Part shown: positions 8,268 through 14,285 of the stretch, in pieces
Position numbering within the stretch: position 1 is the first letter of the stretch
Layout: every line of letters begins with the position of its first letter
Origin: a virus
Virus record (IMG/VR): IMGVR_UViG_3300007509_000059
Coordinates: 1-24,845 of that record
Reading direction: 5' to 3' (one strand)
DNA: 24,845 bases
The notes under the pieces: model-generated
What the model saw: the letters and a program-made list of their open reading frames with translations, nothing else
Databases searched by the model: none
What the model was told of the DNA's origin: nothing
Program-made: the position numbers and the translations under genes

Positions 8268-8537
8268 ATGGCTAAAAATATTAGACTTACCCCCGCTCTT
8301 TTAAGAAAACTTGTTCTTCAAGAGAAGAAGAAGATTCAAGAGGCCCTTGAAAAGGGTGAAGAAAGTGTGGAGGATGTGCACGCTGAAGAAGTAGATGCTG
8401 GTGACGAAGCTGATTCACTTGAAAAAGATATCAACTGGATGGCCGCATTAAAAATTCAGGAGAGTATACTTAAGAAAAAGTACGCTAAAGTGCAAAAAGC
8501 AAAGAAGATTCTTGTTAAGAAAATTAACGATCGATAA
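8268..8537 (+). CDS. Small charged coiled-coil protein, candidate prohead core protein (89 aa)
   Basis: This 89-residue protein is almost entirely helical and highly charged: a basic N-terminal helix (RLTPALLRKLVLQEKKK), an acidic middle (about residues 30-52) and a Lys-rich C-terminal coiled coil. It contains L-Q-E and I-Q-E, possible gp21 cleavage sites, within its first 25 residues. Size and composition recall the small T4 prohead core proteins gp67 and gp68, but I see no sequence identity to either. The ribosome-binding site CTGGAGGAAAA is strong and well spaced. It stands 48 nt after the previous gene and 35 nt before the next. The N-terminal helix resembles that of the protein at 7773 (Leu-rich, Lys-rich, ending at an L-x-E). 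Confidence 0.75.
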   Translation: MAKNIRLTPALLRKLVLQEKKKIQEALEKGEESVEDVHAEEVDAGDEADSLEKDINWMAALKIQESILKKKYAKVQKAKKILVKKINDR

Positions 8538-8572
8538 CCAACTAACTAACTTATTCTAGGAGAAATTGAAAA

Positions 8573-9055
8573 ATGCCCAGTCATACACAAACAATGGTAG
8601 AAGCAGTCTCAACAGCAAAGGGGATGGGATCGTCGGATACTGCCACTGTCCAGGCATCGTTTCCAGCGTCTCCTATTTATAAAGGTGATTTAACAGATCA
8701 GGGAATCAAGGACGAATATCAGGCATTGGTTCTTGATGGCGAAGTTAATGATGGTGGTCACACCTTCGGAACTTACAGTCGTGATTACCCCGATGCACCG
8801 GATATTAACGAAGTTGAATGGGGCGGCGGCGGACTTCCTGGAAGTCCATGGACACCGAACCCGGTTTCCCCCGGTCCTGGAAGCATCAATGCTTCAGACC
8901 AGGCCGATCCTCCAGACGGGTGGGGCCAAACTCCCCCCGAACAATGGGGTACGGGTGTTGGGTCGCAGCTGCAGCCCAGCGAAAGTTCCACGCAACAGTC
9001 AGGCGGAGTTCTTGGTGACTACGTCATGGGTAAGGCGTGGGGCGCTAGCTCTTAA
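8573..9055 (+). CDS. Pro/Gly-rich hypothetical protein (160 aa)
   Basis: Function is unknown. The first 80 residues are ordinary polar sequence, including DLTDQGIKDEYQ. From about residue 82 it is strongly Gly/Pro/Trp-rich (GGGGLPGSPWTPNP, then PPDGWGQTPPEQWG) and probably disordered. The ribosome-binding site CTAGGAGAAATTG precedes the ATG. The stop overlaps the next start (TAATG at 9053-9057), suggesting coupled translation with the 196-residue protein. It lies inside the head module, so a virion or assembly role is a reasonable guess, not a demonstrated one. Another forward frame (8733-9080) is also open across it, but that is a composition effect of the Gly/Pro-rich part. Confidence 0.7.
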   Translation: MPSHTQTMVEAVSTAKGMGSSDTATVQASFPASPIYKGDLTDQGIKDEYQALVLDGEVNDGGHTFGTYSRDYPDAPDINEVEWGGGGLPGSPWTPNPVSPGPGSINASDQADPPDGWGQTPPEQWGTGVGSQLQPSESSTQQSGGVLGDYVMGKAWGASS

Positions 9056-9645
9056 TGGGTGTTGGTCCTACCGACCCTGACAGTCCCATAAGCCTCGGCC
9101 GTAGGTCAGGTATGAATCTCGATTATCGGGATGACCTGGGTTACGGCCGGAGTTCTGCGAAATATCATGAACCACGAGTCAAGGCATCAAGCTATCCCTA
9201 TACCGAAGAAGATCCATATGATGATGTTGATCTTGGGTTAGAGATTGATGTCTTACAACATATTATCAATAAGATCGCTACACCGTACAAAACCGATGAT
9301 TCGCTAATAGGTCGTTCAGCAGACCATAATGCGAAAGTTGATGGTAATAAACCTATTTTGTCATTGGGCGAAATGGCTGTCGCAAAAGGCATGGTACCAT
9401 TCCCATCTATGTACAAAAAGAGAATTCAAGTGGGTGGCGGAGCCGGCGGCGGATCAATGCAGTATACAAGAGGTGACGCTAAGCCTAAGATTGGTTCTTG
9501 GCTTGGGTGGGCTCATTCGCCAGAAGAAGTGGGCGGGCCGGAAGGTGTTGACATTACATTCGACGAGTATATTGATGACGAAGAGGATGCGAACATTCTC
9601 AAGCTTAGAAAGGTTGTGAGAGGGATATTAGATCAACAAGAATGA
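9055..9645 (+). CDS. Hypothetical head-module protein (196 aa)
   Basis: I do not recognise this gene. It is 196 residues, acidic, with a Tyr/Asp-rich N-terminal third (LDYRDDLGYGRSS, YPYTEEDPYDDVD), a predicted helix EIDVLQHIINKIATPYKTDD (about residues 63-82), a Gly-rich loop VGGGAGGGS (about 126-134) and a C-terminal acidic segment followed by a short basic helix. The start is within the previous gene's stop (TAATG) and has no strong ribosome-binding site of its own, so re-initiation after the upstream gene is likely. A 78-nt gap follows before the scaffold gene, and I see no convincing signal in it. Confidence 0.72.
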   Translation: MGVGPTDPDSPISLGRRSGMNLDYRDDLGYGRSSAKYHEPRVKASSYPYTEEDPYDDVDLGLEIDVLQHIINKIATPYKTDDSLIGRSADHNAKVDGNKPILSLGEMAVAKGMVPFPSMYKKRIQVGGGAGGGSMQYTRGDAKPKIGSWLGWAHSPEEVGGPEGVDITFDEYIDDEEDANILKLRKVVRGILDQQE

Positions 9646-9723
9646 ATAGAAAACTACAAATGGTAAGTAATCTCTATTTGTTCGGGATATTTAAGTCTAA
9701 GTGCACACAAATAAGGTGGATTC

Positions 9724-11172
9724 ATGTCGACAAATCTTTATAGAGAGGCGATAGCAGAGGCACAGCAATTAAAATTGCTGGCTGAGCAGAATGCCAAGAA
9801 TAAAATCATCGAAGCACTCACCCCCCGAATTCAGGCGATGGTTGAGTCTCAATTATTATCAGAACAGGAAGAGATTCAGCTCGTTGATGTTGAAGCCCCT
9901 GTAGCAGAACTAGTTCCAGATGAGCTACTAGATGACGAAGCGGATGAAGAAGCTTCCATTATAGTTAACGCGCAAGGTGATGTGAACCTATCTGTGTCTG
10001 AAAGTCTTCCTAAAATTAGGAAAAACCTGAGAAATCAAAAAGCTCAGATTACAAACTCTGTGTCTTCCGATCAAAATAAGCTAGCCGAAAGAATTGCAAA
10101 GCTTCGAGGGAAGGTTAGGAGAATGGATGCCTTGCTGTCAGAAGTAAATGCGAGCGCATTATCGAGGCAGCAAAAGTCTGTAATTAAAAAGTCATATCAA
10201 AAACTTCTAGGCGAAGCCATAACTTTACGTTCAGAGGTAATAGTTAGTTCTAGCAACAAGAGTCAGGGCAACCGCTTAGCGATATTCGAAACATTAAAGG
10301 AGATGAATATAATGACTACCAAACGCAGCCGCGCCATCTTCAACCAACTTTTTGAAGCTGGCTACGGCGAATTAGATGAAATGGAATTGGTCCTCACCGA
10401 CGACGACCTAGAAGCCCTTGGTGTTGAAGATGCCGAGGCCGCTGATGTTGAGGCCTTAGATATTGAGGTCGCAAGTGATCTTGGCGAGGAAGAAGCTGAA
10501 GGCGAGGGAGAAGAGGAAGAAGTTGCTCTTGACCTTGGTGAGGTTTTTGAGATTGACCCCCGTATGTTAAAAATGGAGCTTCGCAAGCTTCGTAGAATGC
10601 GTGAAGCAACCGAGGGTAGCACGGAAGCTACCGATCAGGCCGATGCGTTTGGTGGTGGAGAAGTGGAAGATGAGTCTTTTATCGACGTCGATGAAGAAGA
10701 TCTTCTAAATGCCCTCGCTGACGAACTCGGCGATCCCGGAGTTCCTACTCCAACAGTTGAATCCCGCCGTCGTGCCCGCCGCCGCCGAGTCTCTGAGACC
10801 CGTCGCAGTCGCCGCACTTCAAAAAGAGGCTCCGCTACAGTCCGCGAAAACCGCGCCCTGAAGCAGCAGCTTACTGAAATGAATCTTTTTAACGCAAAAC
10901 TGCTTTATGTGAACAAACTGATGCAAAATCGTAATGTAAGTTCTAAGCAGCAGCGTGCCATAGTCGAGGCTTTAGATAATGCCAAGACAATCCGTGAGGC
11001 AAAGCTGGTATACGAAAGTATTACTCGTTCGCTAAACAAGAAGTCCCTCTCTGAGGGCAAGAGAAGAGTTCTTGGATCTTCTAGCAAGCCGACTCGTAGA
11101 GGTAGCTCTACAGTAAATGAGTCGACACAGACAGATCGTTGGGCGAAGCTCGCTGGTATTACAAACAAATAG
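9724..11172 (+). CDS. 22: Prohead core scaffold protein, gp22-like, with an extra N-terminal domain
   Basis: This is the main scaffold filling the prohead before DNA entry, later digested by gp21. It has 482 aa, much longer than T4 gp22 (about 269). The C-terminal domain (about residues 370-430: LKQQLTEMNLFNAKLLYVNK, then a QQRAIVEAL helix) is the conserved gp22-type part. The middle is very acidic (about 215-345), followed by an Arg-rich patch (about 346-370). The N-terminus MSTNLYREAIAEAQ carries an I-A-E cleavage site like that of T4 gp22 and internal proteins. At residue 197 a second in-frame ATG follows AAAGGAG. Starting there gives 286 aa, about the size of T4 gp22, with its own L-F-E near the N-terminus. 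Arg codons switch at this point from AGA/AGG (7 of 11) to CGT/CGC (24 of 30), suggesting a fusion of two core genes. Confidence 0.88.
   Translation: MSTNLYREAIAEAQQLKLLAEQNAKNKIIEALTPRIQAMVESQLLSEQEEIQLVDVEAPVAELVPDELLDDEADEEASIIVNAQGDVNLSVSESLPKIRKNLRNQKAQITNSVSSDQNKLAERIAKLRGKVRRMDALLSEVNASALSRQQKSVIKKSYQKLLGEAITLRSEVIVSSSNKSQGNRLAIFETLKEMNIMTTKRSRAIFNQLFEAGYGELDEMELVLTDDDLEALGVEDAEAADVEALDIEVASDLGEEEAEGEGEEEEVALDLGEVFEIDPRMLKMELRKLRRMREATEGSTEATDQADAFGGGEVEDESFIDVDEEDLLNALADELGDPGVPTPTVESRRRARRRRVSETRRSRRTSKRGSATVRENRALKQQLTEMNLFNAKLLYVNKLMQNRNVSSKQQRAIVEALDNAKTIREAKLVYESITRSLNKKSLSEGKRRVLGSSSKPTRRGSSTVNESTQTDRWAKLAGITNK
10296..10314 (+). promoter_or_regulatory. Internal ribosome-binding site and in-frame start within the scaffold gene
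   Basis: AAAGGAG at 10296-10302 lies 9 nt before ATG 10312-10314, which is in frame with the scaffold gene (Met197). Another in-frame ATG at 10303 is too close to use this site. The downstream product would be 286 residues beginning MTTKRSRAIFNQLFEAG. Sequence and spacing are as good as those of the annotated genes around it. Use of the site is inferred, not shown. Confidence 0.6.
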
Positions 11173-11202
11173 ACGCTAAATTCTTAAAGGAGAAAAAAGA
11201 AA

Positions 11203-13110
11203 ATGTCCAAGAAGTTTACACTTGACCAACTGACGGAAGGTATTCGTCAGCGTCACCAAGGCGACTCTAACAAGCGCCTGACAGAAAAGTGGAGCAGGAC
11301 TGGTCTTCTTAGAGGTCTCGAGAGCGTCCATCGTGAAAACATGGCAACGTTGCTCGAGAACCAAGCAGGTCAGATCCTACGTGAGCAGAACACCCTTGGT
11401 GGTGGTGGTCTCACACCCGCTGCAAGCTCCGGAGATATCCGGGGTTTTACTAACATCGCTTTCCCCATTGTTCGCCGAGTCTTCGGTGGCCTTGTGGCAA
11501 ACGAGTTGGTTTCCATTCAACCGATGAGCCTACCTTCCGGTCTGCTCTTCTATCTTGACTACACTTACGGTTCAAACGTCGGTGGTACTGTTGACGGTTC
11601 CCTAGGGTCCGCCACCAAGAACATCTACGATGCCGGTCAGTCAATTTATAATAACCCCGCAGGTAAGGGCATTCAGTCTGGTTCACTCGGCGCCGGTGGT
11701 CAGTATGACCTCGCTGGTTCCGGTTATTCCAGAGTCCATACCGGTTCTAATCTCGCACTTGGCACATCTGCCATGTTCGCTCTTGGTACCAATGCTGCAC
11801 AGACTCGTACAACCACCATCAGTTCTGGTGTAGGTTCTACTGGTGCTGACGGCCGGTTCCTACAGTTCGATCCTCAGGTAACGCAGAAGATAGACGATGA
11901 TAGCAATGGCTACTTCTTCTTGACTGTTGACCTTGGTGTGCTTGGTTCAGACTTTGACGTTACAGCTGTTAAGGAAGCTGCGCTTGTATTAACAGGTTCG
12001 TCTCTTAACGCTAGTTCAGTCATGGCGGTTCCTGGTGAGACATTCCAGGGTGGTAAGGGTGTATATAACATCCGTCGTCTTAACCAACTTGTTAAGTCTG
12101 GTTCTGCACTAGGTGCGATTTCACCGGATCCGATGGCAACTGCACAGAAGGCGGGTTCCGCTCTTCTCATGGTTATGTCTGGAACGGCTCTCGCAAGTGG
12201 AGACCTCGCAAGTTTCCGTTTGAGTTATCCCAAGACGAACACACTGAACGTTAACTCTTCCAACGCTGACACTCTTGTTGTCCCCGTTTTTGAGTCTAAC
12301 TTTAGCACTGGTACACCCGCTCCCGCCATTCCTGAGATTGACATTAAGATCGAGGCTATCTCGGTTGTCGCTCAGACTCGGAAGTTGCGTGCACGTTGGT
12401 CCCCAGAACTCGCACAGGATTTGAACGCCTACCACAGCTTGGATGCTGAGGTTGAGCTTACTCAGATTCTCTCTGAGCAGATTGCTCTTGAGATTGACCG
12501 CGAGATCCTGAATGACCTCCTCATGCAGGCTGACACAAACTACTACTGGAGCCGTAAGCCCGGTGACTTCGTTAATAAGAAGTCTGGTGCTTCTGCTGTC
12601 AAGGCCTCCTCCCTCGCGGGTGGTCCAGCCTTTACCGGTACAGTTCGTGAGTGGTACGAGACTCTCGTTGAGACCATCATTGATGTCGCAAATGAGATTC
12701 ACCGCTTGACTCTTCGTGGGTCCGCCAACTTTATCGTCGTTAGCCCCGACGTTGCAACAGTCCTTGAGGCCTCCGTGCTTTACAAGCCTGTTTACAGCAT
12801 CGACGGTGACGGTCAGGTTGCGCCCGGTATGAGTCTTGGTGCCGAGAAGGTTGGTACACTGAGCAACCGTTTCACAGTCTATAAGGATCCCTACTTCCCA
12901 CGCAACAAGATTCTTGTTGGGTACAAGGGCGGTAGCTACCTTGAGACCGGTTACGTATACGCTCCTTACGTGCCACTGATCGTTACGCCTACTATCTTCG
13001 CTCCCGAAGACTTCACACCCCGCAAGGGCGTGATGACTCGGTACGGCAAGAAGATGGTGCGTTCCGACTTCTACGGTACAGTAACGTGCATGGGTATGGA
13101 CGTCATCTAA
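11203..13110 (+). CDS. 23: Major capsid protein, gp23-like
   Basis: This is the HK97-fold shell protein (635 aa; T4 gp23 is 521). The most diagnostic stretch is RKLRARWSPELAQDLNAYHS followed by DAEVELTQILSEQIALEIDRE (about residues 396-436), a gp23 hallmark. The C-terminus has ANFIVVSPDVATVLEA and ends MGMDVI. The N-terminal 60 residues are a charged prohead region, and L-R-E at 59-61 (also L-L-E at 50-52) is the likely gp21 cleavage point, close to where T4 gp23 is cut (after residue 65). A Gly/Ser/Asn-rich insertion around residues 125-225 probably accounts for the extra length. It has an excellent ribosome-binding site (TTAAAGGAG) and codon usage (CGT, GGT, AAC, TTC) typical of very high expression. 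A strong terminator follows 28 nt after the stop. Confidence 0.97.
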   Translation: MSKKFTLDQLTEGIRQRHQGDSNKRLTEKWSRTGLLRGLESVHRENMATLLENQAGQILREQNTLGGGGLTPAASSGDIRGFTNIAFPIVRRVFGGLVANELVSIQPMSLPSGLLFYLDYTYGSNVGGTVDGSLGSATKNIYDAGQSIYNNPAGKGIQSGSLGAGGQYDLAGSGYSRVHTGSNLALGTSAMFALGTNAAQTRTTTISSGVGSTGADGRFLQFDPQVTQKIDDDSNGYFFLTVDLGVLGSDFDVTAVKEAALVLTGSSLNASSVMAVPGETFQGGKGVYNIRRLNQLVKSGSALGAISPDPMATAQKAGSALLMVMSGTALASGDLASFRLSYPKTNTLNVNSSNADTLVVPVFESNFSTGTPAPAIPEIDIKIEAISVVAQTRKLRARWSPELAQDLNAYHSLDAEVELTQILSEQIALEIDREILNDLLMQADTNYYWSRKPGDFVNKKSGASAVKASSLAGGPAFTGTVREWYETLVETIIDVANEIHRLTLRGSANFIVVSPDVATVLEASVLYKPVYSIDGDGQVAPGMSLGAEKVGTLSNRFTVYKDPYFPRNKILVGYKGGSYLETGYVYAPYVPLIVTPTIFAPEDFTPRKGVMTRYGKKMVRSDFYGTVTCMGMDVI

Positions 13111-13138
13111 TCTGATTAGACGAAGTCATTAATATTCA

Positions 13139-13168
13139 GGGGCGGTCCTTTCGGGGTCCGCCCCTTTT
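13139..13168 (+). terminator. Rho-independent terminator after the major capsid gene
   Basis: A GGGGCGG arm (13139-13145) pairs with CCGCCCC (13158-13164). CC/GG can add further pairing across a T-T mismatch. TTTTATTTT follows. It ends the long upstream head transcript. Confidence 0.9.
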
Positions 13169-13171
13169 ATT

Positions 13172-13199
13172 TTGGTAATTCGAATGCTTGTGCTATACT
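13172..13199 (+). promoter_or_regulatory. Candidate sigma70-like promoter for the decoration gene
   Basis: TTGGTA (13172-13177) as -35, a 16-nt spacer, and an extended -10 TGC-TATACT (TATACT at 13194-13199). It sits just after the capsid terminator and gives a leader of roughly 90 nt before the ATG at 13297. This is a motif match only. Confidence 0.45.
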
Positions 13200-13227
13200 T
13201 AATGATAAGCCCCTGGCATGGACATAA

Positions 13228-13237
13228 GGCGGACCCC
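13228..13237 (+). repeat. Inverted-repeat partner of the capsid terminator 3' arm
   Basis: GGCGGACCCC here is the exact reverse complement of GGGGTCCGCC at 13153-13162 inside the terminator hairpin. Pairing with the terminator's 3' arm would be 10 perfect base pairs, against 7 plus a mismatch in the terminator itself. The element lies in the untranslated leader of the next gene. Confidence 0.7.
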
Positions 13238-13273
13238 ACACGCTAGCTAGGGAATCATGTGGACAAGTAACTC

Positions 13274-13281
13274 TATAATAA
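13274..13281 (+). promoter_or_regulatory. Candidate late-promoter motif TATAATAA
   Basis: This A/T octamer ends 15 nt before the ATG at 13297 and directly precedes the AAAAAAGGAG ribosome-binding site. It is similar to the T4 late TATAAATA element and to motifs before other structural genes here. It could also be part of an A-rich translation enhancer. Confidence 0.25.
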
Positions 13282-13296
13282 AAAAAGGAGAAAATT

Positions 13297-13755
13297 ATGC
13301 CAAAAATACTAGTAACAGGTGCAAAAGGTTTGTACCAAAAGGGTGGAACAACTGGTGCAACGGGTACGGCCGGAACACTCTCGGGTCACCGTTCAATGGT
13401 TGAAACAATAACAGCCTCTAAGACACTGGACGCAGAAGACAGTGGAAAAGTTTTCCTCGTCGGCACAGACGCTCTAACTATAACACTTCCTGCTACCAAG
13501 TCTGGACTGACTTATACTTTCATTAACACCGGCGCTGATGAAGCAGTGCTTATTACAATCAGTCCCAACGCTAGCGATGCGATTGAGGGAACTATTGCAA
13601 ATGCTGCTGCCGATTCAGTATGCACCGGCACCGATGACGGTGATCTTACTAACACTAAGGCAACCGCCAACAAGGGGGACCGCGTCACGTTAGTGGGAGA
13701 CGGCTCTGCCGGATGGTATATCGTTGAGGGTGTAGGTATCTGGGTTGGCGCCTGA
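13297..13755 (+). CDS. Putative capsid decoration/outer head protein (152 aa, beta-rich)
   Basis: No named family is recognised with certainty. After a Gly/Thr-rich N-terminus (GATGTAGTLSGHR), residues about 35-152 look like a compact all-beta domain: TITASKTLDAEDSGKVFLV, then LTITLPATKSGLTYTFINTG and a C-terminal KGDRVTLVGDGSAGWYIV. Domains of this type, with alternating strands, short turns and a terminal aromatic W-Y, occur in phage surface proteins that form trimers on capsids or fibres. The gene stands alone between two strong terminators, immediately after the major capsid gene, with its own candidate promoter and a strong AAAAAAGGAG ribosome-binding site. That is what one would expect of an abundant capsid-decorating protein. 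No vertex protein gp24 homologue is visible. The decoration role is inference from fold impression and context. Confidence 0.7.
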   Translation: MPKILVTGAKGLYQKGGTTGATGTAGTLSGHRSMVETITASKTLDAEDSGKVFLVGTDALTITLPATKSGLTYTFINTGADEAVLITISPNASDAIEGTIANAAADSVCTGTDDGDLTNTKATANKGDRVTLVGDGSAGWYIVEGVGIWVGA

Positions 13756-13773
13756 TACGTAGATCTATATTCT

Positions 13774-13804
13774 AAAAATGCCGTCCTTTGGGCGGCATTT
13801 TTTT
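13774..13804 (+). terminator. Rho-independent terminator after the putative decoration gene
   Basis: A near-perfect hairpin: AAAAATGCCG (13774-13783) pairs with CGGCATTTTT (13793-13802), the stem continues as TCC/GGG with one G-U pair, and the loop is TTT. The T run ends the structure. It may also work on the opposite strand, because the left arm is A-rich. Confidence 0.93.
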
Positions 13805-13855
13805 ACTTCTGACTCTGCCTTATTAAATTAAGCGAGTAGATAGGAGGCCCCAACA

Positions 13856-14209
13856 ATGGCAGCATCAACAACAAAGACAAGTACTAGTACAAAGAAAACC
13901 CCAGCAAAGGCACCTGCGACAGAGACAGCCCCAGCGACAGAGACAGGCGCATCAGCAGCTGAACTCGCCGCGGCACAAAAAGAAATCGCAGCGCTGAAAG
14001 GGCAGCTGGCTGAAATGTCCGCTGCTGATGAACCCGATCCCGGTCCGCCCACGTTATCACAGATGGTCGCAGGATGTGAGACAGCAGATGAGAGCATGGC
14101 TCTTTTGGCTGGTCATATCGAGACGCAGACAAGAAGATCTGATAAAATGGTTGCTTTATTTAAGCGGCTGTGGGGTGAAGGACCCCTGGAAGACTTTGGC
14201 ATCTTCTAA
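13856..14209 (+). CDS. Ala/Thr/Lys-rich hypothetical protein (117 aa)
   Basis: Function is unknown. The first 30 residues are a disordered, basic Ala/Thr/Lys/Pro tail (TKTSTSTKKTPAKAPATE) resembling histone H1-like tails in composition only. Residues about 33-55 form a short Ala-rich coiled coil (AAELAAAQKEIAALKGQL). The C-terminal half (LSQMVAGCETADESMALLA onward) is a small helical region ending GPLEDFGIF. The ribosome-binding site ATAGGAGG is strong. It stands alone between the second terminator and the neck gene, separated from the latter by 76 nt. A virion-associated or DNA-contacting role is possible, but nothing in the sequence proves it. Confidence 0.72.
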   Translation: MAASTTKTSTSTKKTPAKAPATETAPATETGASAAELAAAQKEIAALKGQLAEMSAADEPDPGPPTLSQMVAGCETADESMALLAGHIETQTRRSDKMVALFKRLWGEGPLEDFGIF

Positions 14210-14254
14210 GTAAGAAGCCAACTTTTTCAAGAAAGTTAAGAAAGACATTTCACG

Positions 14255-14279
14255 CCCTACTTAATAGTTATCATTAGGG
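14255..14279 (+). promoter_or_regulatory. Hairpin covering the gp13 ribosome-binding site
   Basis: CCCTA (14255-14259) is complementary to TAGGG (14275-14279), with TAA/TTA able to pair inside the loop. The 3' arm contains the AGGG that would act as ribosome-binding site for the ATG at 14286. No T run follows, so it is not a terminator. It may limit gp13 translation; weak evidence. Confidence 0.3.
14263..14270 (+). promoter_or_regulatory. Candidate late-promoter motif AATAGTTA
   Basis: This octamer ends 15 nt before the gp13 ATG. It differs at one base from the TATAGTTA found before the second sheath and the tube genes. It overlaps the loop of the hairpin at 14255-14279. Confidence 0.25.
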
Positions 14280-14285
14280 TGTGAT

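Noticed and set aside
8733-9080. Overlapping + strand reading frame of 115 codons across the Pro/Gly-rich gene
   Set aside because: It lies in another frame of the 8573-9055 gene. The preferred gene has a good ribosome-binding site and a TAATG junction with the next gene. The open alternative frame follows from Gly/Pro-rich composition.
9642-9744. Short + strand ORF (33 codons) starting in the ATGA overlap after the 196-aa gene
   Set aside because: It has no ribosome-binding site, runs into the scaffold start in another frame and has no recognisable character. It may be chance, and is not annotated.
10362-10817. Minus strand open frames opposite the scaffold gene
   Set aside because: They are Ser/Arg/Ala-rich shadows of the acidic and Arg-rich low-complexity coding sequence, with no ribosome-binding sites or family resemblance.
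12121-12702. Minus strand open frame of 193 codons inside the major capsid gene
   Set aside because: It is opposite a highly expressed, strongly codon-biased gene, which often leaves long antisense frames. No motif or start signal supports it.
13828-14132. Minus strand open frames opposite the Ala-rich protein
   Set aside because: They mirror the GC-rich Ala/Thr repeats of the forward gene. The forward frame has a strong ribosome-binding site and the same direction as all neighbours.
14220-14237. Hairpin AACTTT/AAAGTT as a possible terminator after the Ala-rich gene
   Set aside because: The stem is only six A/T-rich base pairs with no T run after it, unlike the three clear terminators in the window.
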